Below, piece after piece: positions 7,874-14,950 of a stretch of DNA of 20,562 nt. Origin of the DNA: Coxiellaceae bacterium UBA6002 (lineage in GTDB: Bacteria; Pseudomonadota; Gammaproteobacteria; UBA6002). Below the pieces are notes generated by a model. The model did not search any database, had not been told where the DNA came from, and worked only from the letters and a program-made list of their open reading frames with translations. The position numbers and the translations under genes were made by a program. The stretch covers positions 1-20,562 of the forward strand of contig DJAM01000030.1 in NCBI GenBank assembly GCA_002429595.1, read 5' to 3'. The stretch's first letter is position 1, and each line of letters begins with the position of its first letter.

Positions 7874-9247
7874 GTGATCTACGTTTTTTATATAGCGAAC
7901 ATCATCATATTCAGCTACTTTGGCTTATTAGCTATTTGTTATTCCATTTTATTAGTAGCTGCTGTTCCAGATATTATTGCGAAATATCGCGAAAGTGCTT
8001 ATGGCAATGTCCCAATGCTGATGTCGGACGTTGATTTGCCGCCCGTGACCTTGTTGGTTCCAATGCACAATGAGGAAAAGCGTATTTTAAATTGTGTTTT
8101 AAGTGTCCTGCGTAGTGATTATAAACAAGTTCAGATTATTCTAATTAATGATGCGTCAACCGATAAAACACAAGAACTCTTAATTGAACATTTTGGCATG
8201 GTAGAAGTTCCACAAATAATTAAAGAAAAAATTAAAACTATTAGTAATGTTTTATCAGTCTATAAAGCTCCAAATGCTCCTATTACGTTAATTAATAAGT
8301 CACATAGTCACTCGGCAGATTCTTTAAATGTCGGTTTAAATGCCTGCCATACACCCCTTTATATGTCACTTGATGCCGATACCGTCGTTGAGACTGACTC
8401 AATTTCTAAAATGGTTTATACGCTACTAAGTAATCCCCATTGTGTATCTGTGGGTGGTGCGTTGTATGTGCTTAATAACAATAAAATTGAAGATGGCGTT
8501 TTGTTAGAAACTCGCATACCAAAGACCCACCTTTTGCCAGCAGCGCAAGCTCTCGAATATCTTCGCTCTTTTCTATTCGGTCGTTCCGGATGGAATACTT
8601 TTGGTGGTGCTTTGTGCTATTCAGGCGCCTTTACTTTGTTTGAACGACAAGCTGTCACTGAGGTTGGTGGCTATGATAATGGCAATTTTTCTTATGATGT
8701 TGCTATATTGCTTGCGCTTCATGAAAAAGCACGTTATCACAAACATCCGTATTTGGTACGTTATACGCCCAACCCAGCAGCTTGGACCGAAGTACCTGCC
8801 ACAATTAAAAGTTTTTGGAAGCAAAGAGAACGTTGGCAGCTCGGTACCATTCGAAGTTTCATGCGCTACAAGAGGATGATGTTCAATACTCGCTATGGCG
8901 TCGTAGGATTTTTCACTTATCCATTTTATTGGCTATTTGAGATTATGGGTCCAGTAGTTGAATGCGTTTCATACATTCTTTTAATCATTGCTATTATCTT
9001 GGATTTGGTGACTGCTTTCCCTTTGATCTGGGCGATTTTACTGGCATGGGGGTTCCTATCAGTTATATCGATCACCATTATTATTTTGAACAATCTTACC
9101 TTCCATAAATATAACAAGATTTACGATACGCTAAGTATCTTCTTATTAGTTATCGTAGAAATGCTCGGTGTACGTCAGCTGCGTGCGGCGTGTGCAATGT
9201 ATAGCACAGTGAAATATATGGTGTATCCTCGAAGTCGGCGAATTTAA
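7874..9247 (+). CDS. Membrane GT2 processive glycosyltransferase
   Basis: This 457-residue inner-membrane enzyme is built like PgaC/hyaluronan-type synthases. It has an N-terminal helix (about 8-30), a cytoplasmic family-2 domain (about 57-330) and three or so C-terminal helices (about 356-378, 380-405, 419-433). Motifs are VTLLVPMHNEE (58-68), INDASTD (91-97), the metal/UDP-binding DAD (167-169), an acceptor-side SYD (273-275) where many relatives have ED, and QRERW (317-321), the Q/RxxRW signature of processive synthases. It probably polymerises a nucleotide sugar and extrudes the chain. The start is GTG at 7874, with AGGAG at 7861-7865 overlapping the HEAT gene stop. No PilZ domain is present, so any c-di-GMP control would need a partner. 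The sugar is unknown. Confidence 0.9.
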   Translation: MIYVFYIANIIIFSYFGLLAICYSILLVAAVPDIIAKYRESAYGNVPMLMSDVDLPPVTLLVPMHNEEKRILNCVLSVLRSDYKQVQIILINDASTDKTQELLIEHFGMVEVPQIIKEKIKTISNVLSVYKAPNAPITLINKSHSHSADSLNVGLNACHTPLYMSLDADTVVETDSISKMVYTLLSNPHCVSVGGALYVLNNNKIEDGVLLETRIPKTHLLPAAQALEYLRSFLFGRSGWNTFGGALCYSGAFTLFERQAVTEVGGYDNGNFSYDVAILLALHEKARYHKHPYLVRYTPNPAAWTEVPATIKSFWKQRERWQLGTIRSFMRYKRMMFNTRYGVVGFFTYPFYWLFEIMGPVVECVSYILLIIAIILDLVTAFPLIWAILLAWGFLSVISITIIILNNLTFHKYNKIYDTLSIFLLVIVEMLGVRQLRAACAMYSTVKYMVYPRSRRI

Positions 9248-9256
9248 TTCTTAGTT

Positions 9257-9389
9257 GTCTTTCCCGCCTTCTTGTTGTCATTCCCGCAGCTTGTTGTCAT
9301 TCCCGCGCAGGCGGGAACCCATGCTCGGTGCGGCTGGATGAATGGGTTCCCGCCTGCGCGGGAATGACAACAAGCTGCGGGAATGACAA
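9257..9389. repeat. Long perfect palindrome (REP/MITE-like) between convergent genes
   Basis: Bases 9275-9322 and 9342-9389 are exact inverted copies of 48 bp around a 19-base loop. Each long arm holds a smaller hairpin (TTCCCGC with GCGGGAA) plus a second TTGTCATTCCCGC unit. A partial extra copy (TTGTCTTTCCCGCC) lies near 9255-9268. The loop string GGTGCGGCTGGA (9327-9338) recurs in the element at the window end. It lies between the GT2 stop and the convergent epimerase stop. As RNA the hairpin would be very stable on either strand and could act as a bidirectional transcription barrier, though no classical T-run follows. Confidence 0.9.
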
Positions 9390-9392
9390 TGT

Positions 9393-10376
9393 CTACGCTA
9401 CGCTTTTGAGTTTACTTCTATTCTGTTCCACTAAATCAGCCAAACTTCTTTCCAACGTCCATTGAAACTGATGATCTGTCAACGATTTTAATTTAGTTAA
9501 ATCCGGTCGTCGGCACTTAATATCGACATACTCTTCACCGTAGGCTTGATCATAGGGCACTTTAGTAATAGCAGAGTTACTGTCCGCTATTTTTTTGACA
9601 GTCTGTGCTAGATTCTCAATACTGATTTCTTGATCATTACCGACATTAACAATCTCGCCAATACTTTTTGGATTGTTAGCCAGCTGGTTTAATAAGACAA
9701 CGGTATCTCTAACGTCACAGAATGATCGAGTTTGAGTACCATCACCGAAGACGCAAATAGGTTCATTATTAACTGCTTGTTCTACAAATCTAGGCACAAC
9801 CATTCCGTATCGGCCCATTTGTCTTGGACCAATCGTATTAAAGAAGCGAATAAGAGTGACCGGTATATTACATTTACGGTAATAGGCTAAACCAAATGAT
9901 TCATCCGCAAGTTTACTCACAGCGTAGTGCCAGCGATTTCTGGCTGCAGCTTCTACGATGATATTGGAGTCTTCTTTTAAAAGAGATTCATTGCTAGGAC
10001 CATACACTTCTGAGCTTGAAGCAATAATGACCCGGGGGCGCCAATCAGACTTTCGTATTGCTCTTAATAATCGTTCTGTACCTGCGATATTAACAGCTAA
10101 TACTCTTTCAGGTTCTTCAAGTACTTTGAAAACACCCACGACCGCGGCGATATGGTAAATAGTGTCGGCCCAGTGTAGGATTTTTTCAATATCTGGCCAA
10201 AGAATAATGTCTTCATTGATGAAACGAAAATTAGGATTTTGCAAAAAAGGAGTTATGTTGCTCTCTCTACCACTACTAAGGTTATCTACGGCATAGACTT
10301 GATTGCCTAAACTTAATTGGTATTCCACAATATGGGAACCAATGAAACCTGCTCCACCTGTTACAACGACTCTCAT
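9393..10376 (-). CDS. Extended-SDR NDP-sugar epimerase/decarboxylase
   Basis: This 327-residue protein is an extended SDR acting on nucleotide sugars. It has the NAD motif GGAGFIG (7-13), SSSEVYG (120-126) and the catalytic YAVSK (Tyr151, Lys155). It also has RFFNTIGPRQMGRYGM (177-192) and GDGTQTRSFCDVRD, typical of UDP-sugar epimerases, dehydratases and UDP-glucuronate decarboxylases. The pattern is closest, from memory, to UDP-glucuronate decarboxylase-like proteins, but epimerase and decarboxylase cannot be separated by eye. It follows the TviB-type dehydrogenase by 17 bp on the same strand, so it probably processes that enzyme's UDP-uronate product. A cytoplasmic role in sugar supply for the adjacent synthase is inferred. 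Its stop is 3 bp from the long palindrome. Confidence 0.87.
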   Translation of the reverse strand: MRVVVTGGAGFIGSHIVEYQLSLGNQVYAVDNLSSGRESNITPFLQNPNFRFINEDIILWPDIEKILHWADTIYHIAAVVGVFKVLEEPERVLAVNIAGTERLLRAIRKSDWRPRVIIASSSEVYGPSNESLLKEDSNIIVEAAARNRWHYAVSKLADESFGLAYYRKCNIPVTLIRFFNTIGPRQMGRYGMVVPRFVEQAVNNEPICVFGDGTQTRSFCDVRDTVVLLNQLANNPKSIGEIVNVGNDQEISIENLAQTVKKIADSNSAITKVPYDQAYGEEYVDIKCRRPDLTKLKSLTDHQFQWTLERSLADLVEQNRSKLKSVA

Positions 10377-10393
10377 AAAAACTCCTTAATTTC

Positions 10394-11674
10394 TTATAAT
10401 CTCCAAAATGTAATCTTCTGACCCTCAAATTCTTTCTGATTCAAAATCGCTTTTAGATCCATCAACACACCGTTTTCTTTTAATTTTTCTAAGTAAGTGG
10501 CTGGCTTTATTGTTTTGAATTGATCATGTCCAACTGCGACAATCATAGCGGCAACTTTGGGAATGTCCTCCCAGCGAGATAATTTAAAGCCATACTCTTT
10601 GGCTACGTCTTCAGGATCAGCAAGAGGATCGTAATAATAAACATTGATTCCGTAGGACTCTAACTCTCTACCTAAGTCAGCTACTTTGCTGTTGCGAATG
10701 TCATCGTAGTTTTCTTTAAAGGTGAGACCTAACAAAGCAACATTGGTATGGCTATTAAATGCCTTATTTTTAGCTAAAAGCCGCACAGCTTCTAAAGCAA
10801 CAAATTTACTCATCTGTTCATTGACATTACGAGCTGCATCGATAAGTTTTAGGGGCTCCCCTAACTCGTTAGCTTTATAAAGTAGATAATAAGGGTCAAC
10901 GCCAATACAATGACCCCCAACCAAACCAGGATGAAAAGGTAAGAAATTCCATTTTGTTTGCGCTGCTTTGATCACTTCTTCAGTATCGACATCAATACTA
11001 TGAAATAGTTTTGATAATTCATTAACCAAAGCGATATTTGTGTCCCGCTGTATGTTTTCAACAATTTTAACTGCTTCAGCTGTTTTTATATTCGGGACTT
11101 TGAAAACACCAGCACTTACTGCATTTTGGTATTCTCTTGCAATAATCTCTAAGGTCTTTGAATCGCTTCCTGATACGACTTTGACAGTGTTGTCAAAGCT
11201 GTGTTCGGTATCGCCTGGATTGACTCGTTCGGGTGAATAGCCTAGCGCAAAGTCTTTGCCAAATTTAAGGCCACTCTCTTCAATTAATATGGGTAAGCAA
11301 ACTTCTTCTGTGGCTCCGGGATAGACGGTGGATTCATAGACAACAATATCGCCCTTTTTGAGATAACGTCCGACCAGGTGTGATGCACTAATCAAATATT
11401 CAAAGTCAGGTTCGTTCCCTTTTTTGATCGGTGTAGGAACAATAATAATGTAAAAATCACAGCCTTTGATTTCTTCGGGATTATTCGTGAAATTAATATT
11501 AGTTTTTTTGATAAGTTCCGGAGAAAAATCTCCGTGACGGTCAATTCCTTTTTTAAGTTCATTAACGCGTACTTGTTCAATATCATAACCAACAATTGAA
11601 TCTACTAAACCGAAAGCTAAAGCTGTATGCAATCCCGCATAGCCTAAGCCTATAATTGCAATCTTTCTCTTCAT
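10394..11674 (-). CDS. tviB: TviB-like nucleotide-sugar 6-dehydrogenase
   Basis: A 426-residue member of the UDP-glucose/GDP-mannose dehydrogenase family. It has the NAD motif GLGYAGL (9-15), YESTVYPG (113-120), GYSPERVNPGD (145-155), KWNFLPFHPG (241-250) and the catalytic cysteine in GGHCIGVDPYY (Cys256). The length and the KWNFLPF/YESTVYPG blocks match TviB/WbpO-type enzymes, which oxidise UDP-GlcNAc to UDP-GlcNAcA using two NAD+, better than UDP-glucose dehydrogenases. Exact substrate choice is inference. The ATG at 11674 is preferred over the in-frame TTG at 11689 because AAGGTGG sits directly before it and MKRKIAIIGLGYAG fits the family. The start region can pair with upstream sequence (see the regulatory entry). 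It forms an operon with the epimerase. Confidence 0.92.
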   Translation of the reverse strand: MKRKIAIIGLGYAGLHTALAFGLVDSIVGYDIEQVRVNELKKGIDRHGDFSPELIKKTNINFTNNPEEIKGCDFYIIIVPTPIKKGNEPDFEYLISASHLVGRYLKKGDIVVYESTVYPGATEEVCLPILIEESGLKFGKDFALGYSPERVNPGDTEHSFDNTVKVVSGSDSKTLEIIAREYQNAVSAGVFKVPNIKTAEAVKIVENIQRDTNIALVNELSKLFHSIDVDTEEVIKAAQTKWNFLPFHPGLVGGHCIGVDPYYLLYKANELGEPLKLIDAARNVNEQMSKFVALEAVRLLAKNKAFNSHTNVALLGLTFKENYDDIRNSKVADLGRELESYGINVYYYDPLADPEDVAKEYGFKLSRWEDIPKVAAMIVAVGHDQFKTIKPATYLEKLKENGVLMDLKAILNQKEFEGQKITFWRL

Positions 11675-11767
11675 AGCCACCTTTATCAAATCTAAATCTA
11701 GTTCTAAGTATAGAATACGATGCGATAAGTGGTGGCTATAACTAGCTAATTTTTATGTGTTATAACC
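11673..11767 (-). promoter_or_regulatory. Leader with two mutually exclusive hairpins over the tviB start
   Basis: On the minus strand, ATAGCCACCACTTATC (11739-11724) is nearly complementary to GATAAAGGTGGCTAT (11687-11673), which contains the Shine-Dalgarno and the first two bases of the start codon of the dehydrogenase gene. Nine plus five base pairs enclose a 36-base loop. Upstream, GGTTATAAC (11767-11759) can instead pair, with one mismatch, with GTTATAGCC (11742-11734), which overlaps the first arm. The two stems exclude each other, as in an RBS-sequestering switch. A weak -10-like TATACT lies inside the loop; a start there would drop the left arm, so the switch needs transcription from further upstream. 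Prediction by eye only. Confidence 0.3.
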
Positions 11768-11776
11768 TTTACTCAG

Positions 11777-12550
11777 TTAGCGTAAAGAATGTCTTGTTTC
11801 GACTAATAGGTAATCAAAGCGGTCAAGCCGAATGACACCAACCCGGGGAACTTCTAGCTCTATGATTAGATAAACGGTAAAGGCTATAACTAAGACGTAA
11901 CTGTAGACAAAAATAGGATGGGAAATTTTCTTTTCAGATAGGCTATAACCAATCAAAAAGCAACTTAGCATTGCCAGAAAAATAAGCAGTGAGAAAACAG
12001 CTACTGGAGGATGAATTTTAACAAAGGCTAATCTTTTATTATTTAGCTCAAGCATATTATCCATCGCATCCATAAACAAAAGAGTAGAAGCAGTATTATT
12101 TGTTTCCTGAGAAGCAATTACCGATGCATCCCAAAGTTTTTTTTCACTCAATAGTAAACGTTGAGTCTCTTTGGGTGCGGGATTAAAAGAGGAATAGGTA
12201 TGATATAAAACTATCTTATCATCTAAATAATTGCGTAATAGCTGACGAATTGTCTCCTGATATTGTGGCTTTAGAAAATCAATAAGAGAATAGACTCGTT
12301 TGATGCTGTTGGCATCGTCAATAATATAATTCTTGCGTTGCTCGAATCTGTCGTTGGCGCTTGAAAATGTAAAGGCAATAAGCAACCCGAGTAAGGCAAA
12401 AACTGTTCCTTCTGCAATCCTTGTTACGCCAGAACTTTTGCTCGAGGTAACTGACTGTTTCAAAGCGATTTGACGGCCAAACAGTGTGCAAAGGTAGAGT
12501 AGCGCTAAGAGAGCTACGAAAATGGAGGCAGAATAGAATATGTTAAACAT
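11777..12550 (-). CDS. DUF4239 (bestrophin-like) membrane protein
   Basis: A 257-residue membrane protein with four predicted helices (about 5-24, 46-64, 181-202, 212-232). The core LLGLLIAFTFSSANDRFEQR (53-72) followed by a soluble helical segment with LRNYLDDKI (105-113) is the usual pattern of the DUF4239/bestrophin-like family. Its biochemical function is unknown; the bestrophin resemblance hints at an anion channel but does not prove it. It starts 6 bp after the stop of the upstream EF-hand-like gene, with no clear Shine-Dalgarno, so translational coupling is likely. Its stop lies 102 bp before the tviB-like start on the same strand, and read-through into that gene is possible. Confidence 0.75.
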   Translation of the reverse strand: MFNIFYSASIFVALLALLYLCTLFGRQIALKQSVTSSKSSGVTRIAEGTVFALLGLLIAFTFSSANDRFEQRKNYIIDDANSIKRVYSLIDFLKPQYQETIRQLLRNYLDDKIVLYHTYSSFNPAPKETQRLLLSEKKLWDASVIASQETNNTASTLLFMDAMDNMLELNNKRLAFVKIHPPVAVFSLLIFLAMLSCFLIGYSLSEKKISHPIFVYSYVLVIAFTVYLIIELEVPRVGVIRLDRFDYLLVETRHSLR

Positions 12551-12556
12551 CGTAAT

Positions 12557-13150
12557 TTAGGAACCCGTCTTTGAAAGGCCAAACGGATTAACCTCCTCTT
12601 CTGGTCCTTCTCCTGGGACTAGGCCTTTTAGCGGAGTGCCCAACTCGAACAAAACTCGCTCAGAGCCATCCGATAAAATGACCGTATGATTACTCTTGGG
12701 AGTAATGTGTTTCAATAAAATTGCTCTAATACCTATCTCATCCAAGGTCTTTACGTCATAGTTTTGACCATTATCTTTAAAGATAATTACATACAGAAAC
12801 CGCCAAATAGGATCTTCATTATCAATGAGACCATCTTTATTTGAGTCGTAAAGCGATATCTCAAAGCGGATATCAGTAGACGTATTTCCTAAGGCCTTAG
12901 CTCTTTGCATAATGTCTTCGTAATAAGGGCTGGTCCGGGTGATAACGAGGAGTGGATCGACACCATTAAGCACGTTAGGCATCTTGATCGGATGATCAAA
13001 TGCCATGTTGATAATACCAATTTTTTGATATTCCGGTGGTAATTGAGGCAAGGTTGTTTTTTGGTGCACAACACCCATAAACCACCAAGCAATAAAGGGG
13101 ATACTAATTAAGATTACTATTAGCAATATTCTTTTTGCAGTGCTGGTCAT
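12557..13150 (-). CDS. Small membrane-anchored protein with EF-hand-like loop
   Basis: A 197-residue protein with one N-terminal helix (about 7-28), the remainder predicted periplasmic. Residues 102-113, DSNKDGLIDNED, match a 12-residue calcium loop (Asp102, Asn104, Asp106, Asp110, Asp113). The surrounding pattern, ISLYDSNKDGLIDNED then IWRFLYVI, then LDEIGIRAILL, is the same as the repeat next to calcium loops in large secreted adhesins and haemolysin-type proteins (D.NKDG.ID..D..F..L.V...EL..L.ELGI..I.L). Here it stands alone in a short anchored protein. No named family is recognised. ATG 13150 has GAGGAA eight bases upstream. It leads the operon with the DUF4239 gene. A calcium-sensing or calcium-stabilised role is inferred. 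Confidence 0.72.
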   Translation of the reverse strand: MTSTAKRILLIVILISIPFIAWWFMGVVHQKTTLPQLPPEYQKIGIINMAFDHPIKMPNVLNGVDPLLVITRTSPYYEDIMQRAKALGNTSTDIRFEISLYDSNKDGLIDNEDPIWRFLYVIIFKDNGQNYDVKTLDEIGIRAILLKHITPKSNHTVILSDGSERVLFELGTPLKGLVPGEGPEEEVNPFGLSKTGS

Positions 13151-13197
13151 TTTGAATATTCCTCGCCTTAAACAGAATTCCTTTTACCCTGACCTGA

Positions 13198-13206
13198 AGT
13201 ATAGCA
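13198..13206 (-). promoter_or_regulatory. Extended -10 promoter for the EF-hand-like/DUF4239 operon
   Basis: On the minus strand TGC-TATACT forms an extended -10 (TGnTATAmT type), about 48 bp before the ATG at 13150. No good -35 is visible, which is tolerable with an extended -10. The predicted leader is about 40 bases. Confidence 0.45.
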
Positions 13207-13269
13207 AGTAGCGTTGCTAAATGTGCTGTCCCAGCTGGTAATTTTATAAGCTCGTAACTGAATTTTCTG

Positions 13270-13275
13270 TATAAT
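13270..13275 (+). promoter_or_regulatory. Consensus -10 for the second exporter gene
   Basis: A perfect TATAAT lies 33 bp before the ATG at 13308. No clear -35 lies 16-18 bp upstream. It is divergent from the minus-strand extended -10 about 70 bp away, so the two promoters share one 157-bp intergenic region. Confidence 0.35.
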
Positions 13276-13307
13276 GCTCGAAGTTTATTATCAGCATTAT
13301 TCAAGTC

Positions 13308-14812
13308 ATGATTTGTATTAAGGGATTATTGATCGTTCTTTTCGTTGGACTAGTCGCGCCAATCGCTGACTGTTATGCACATGCTGTAGGCAAATTCTTA
13401 GCGATCAAACGAGCAGAAAATGAGGCAGATGAGGGGGGGGTTATCTTGAACAGGCGGCTCGTTATTATTGGGTAATAAAACAAAACCCTAACGATAAATC
13501 CGCTTTACTCAAATATGCCGATGTCGAAGAGAAATTGGGTGATTACGATAATGCACTTTGTCTTTTGAATCGCTATAGCCAAAGATTTGGTACATCAGCT
13601 GATTATTGGAAGCTACGAGCTAGATTATTTGTCGATGCAGGTTTTTACAGCTGGGGCTTAGAACTCAATTCTACAATATATGATAGATTTCCCAAAGAAA
13701 GTGATGTGATTGCGGTTCAAACTGATGCACTCTTTCAAGCTAATTTTAGATGCGCTGCCTGGCAAGAATATAACCGGCTTTTATGGCTCGACCCCACCTC
13801 TGATGACCTCGATGATTTACGCGATGAAATAGTGATACCTAAAACGGCTTTAATTAGTTTTGGAAACGAATACAGTAGCTATTTCGATCCTGAAGATTTG
13901 ATGATGCCCTCAAATCAATTTGAATACATTAATCAATCAGACACCACCGAGATTATTCGTATTCCAATCACAGCGACCTTGTATATTAACCCGGTAACAA
14001 TCCTGATCTCGCAATTTCAACATGAAATTTTAAAAGTAAATTACAATACCGGCCTAGAAACAATCGACGGTAAAACTCAAATTAGTGACACCGAATTTTT
14101 GGTCGGATTAAGGCAATTGTTTGATTGCAGATTAGAAAGCCAGCTCATTCTCGGTGACCTTAGGATTGCCGATGGTTATGATACGCCCATCTTTTCATTT
14201 GTTAATAACTTTCTCGTCAATCAACGAACATTCATTGTCCTTGAATTTCTCCGTGAGCTATATCGTCCAGTTGATTTAACCAATGGTTCGCCCCGTTCGG
14301 TTTCTTTACATATTCTCGAAGAGTCAGCCAGATCGCATATTTCACTCCGGCCCGGATTACAAAGTGCGGTAGAAATAGATATGCGCCTTAGCGAATTATC
14401 TGATCATAACTGCTATTGGCGTATTAGTATTGATCCTGATGTGAATGTCTATAACGGTAATAAAGTCAATATTGATTTAGGATTAGATACGGAAGTATAC
14501 AGTTTTAGGAATACCAAGCTTGGTGTTTTAAATGGTTATTATTCACCCAGCTTATACCAACTCTACGAACTAGTTGCCTTAGTAAATTTTGTTCCTCATA
14601 AAGACTTAACTGTCCAAGTGTATGGTGCAGGCGGGATCATTAGAGATGAGAATTCCTTTGGGTTTCAATTTGCCGATGAATTTGGATTGCAAGTAAAACA
14701 AACTGTAGGGAATTTCGATTTTAATGCTGGGGTTATTTACACCTATTGGGGGTTGTTACCGCATTATCATGAAGTGGATGTTTCTGTGGGGCTATGTTGG
14801 CGGTTGGGATGA
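13308..14812 (+). CDS. Second TPR/barrel exporter-like gene, frameshifted at a G8 tract
   Basis: From ATG 13308 the first frame encodes a good signal peptide (MICIKGLLIVLFVG..., cleavage near CYA-HA) but stops at 13473-13475 after 55 residues. The run of eight G at 13433-13440 separates this frame from the one that continues to 14812. A run of six or nine G, or a -1 slip, would join them into about 501 residues. The joined protein has TPR-like helices (YLEQAARYYWVIKQNPNDKS, then EKLGDYDNALCLLNRYSQRF) to about residue 180. An amphipathic beta-barrel follows with NGYYSPSLYQLYEL, reminiscent of the YYSPQ.Y motif in BcsC-type exporters. TTG 13535 could start the second frame but would lack a signal peptide. 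Pseudogene, phase-variable gene and sequencing error are all open. Confidence 0.7.
13433..13440 (+). repeat. Poly-G tract (G8) at the frame break
   Basis: Eight consecutive G lie in an AT-rich gene, exactly where the signal-peptide frame and the barrel frame must join. The codon boundaries read G-GGG-GGG-GTT, so a -1 slip, or transcripts with one extra G, restores the frame. Such tracts mutate by slipped-strand mispairing in contingency loci. Confidence 0.9.
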
Positions 14813-14822
14813 TTCAATCGCG

Positions 14823-14863
14823 CTGCCATTCCTGGCGCAAGAGCTGCCAATCCTGGCGCAAGA
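14823..14863. repeat. Tandem 21-bp repeat abutting a palindrome
   Basis: Two 21-bp units at 14823-14843 and 14844-14864 differ at one base (CTGCCATTCCTGGCG versus CTGCCAATCCTGGCG, each ending CAAGAG). The next 21 bases (14865-14885) are the left arm of the palindromic element and align to the same unit. The tandem array therefore looks like diverged copies of the palindrome arm. Confidence 0.75.
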
Positions 14864-14942
14864 GCTGTCATTCCCGCGAAGGCGGGAACCCATCCTTACG
14901 GTCGCACCGATGATGGCTTCCCGCTTTCGCGGGAATGACAGC
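14864..14942. repeat. REP/MITE-like palindrome between convergent genes
   Basis: Arms 14864-14893 and 14913-14942 are inverted copies, 28 of 30 bases matching, around a 19-base loop. The loop reads CGGTGCG on the reverse strand, so relative to the other copies this one is inverted. It fills the space between the second exporter stop and the convergent hydrolase stop, like the long palindrome near 9275. It may serve as a bidirectional terminator; no T-run is seen. Confidence 0.88.
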
Positions 14943-14950
14943 GCTTTCAG

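Noticed and set aside
9275..9389. Insertion sequence or integron attachment site
   Set aside because: There is no transposase or integrase gene, and the same palindrome family occurs at three other places in the window.
13104..13304. 66-codon minus-strand frame upstream of the EF-hand-like gene
   Set aside because: It covers both predicted divergent promoters, overlaps the next gene start and has no protein-like features.
14823..14942. Short CRISPR-like array
   Set aside because: The 21-bp units are directly adjacent without spacers, and no cas gene is present.
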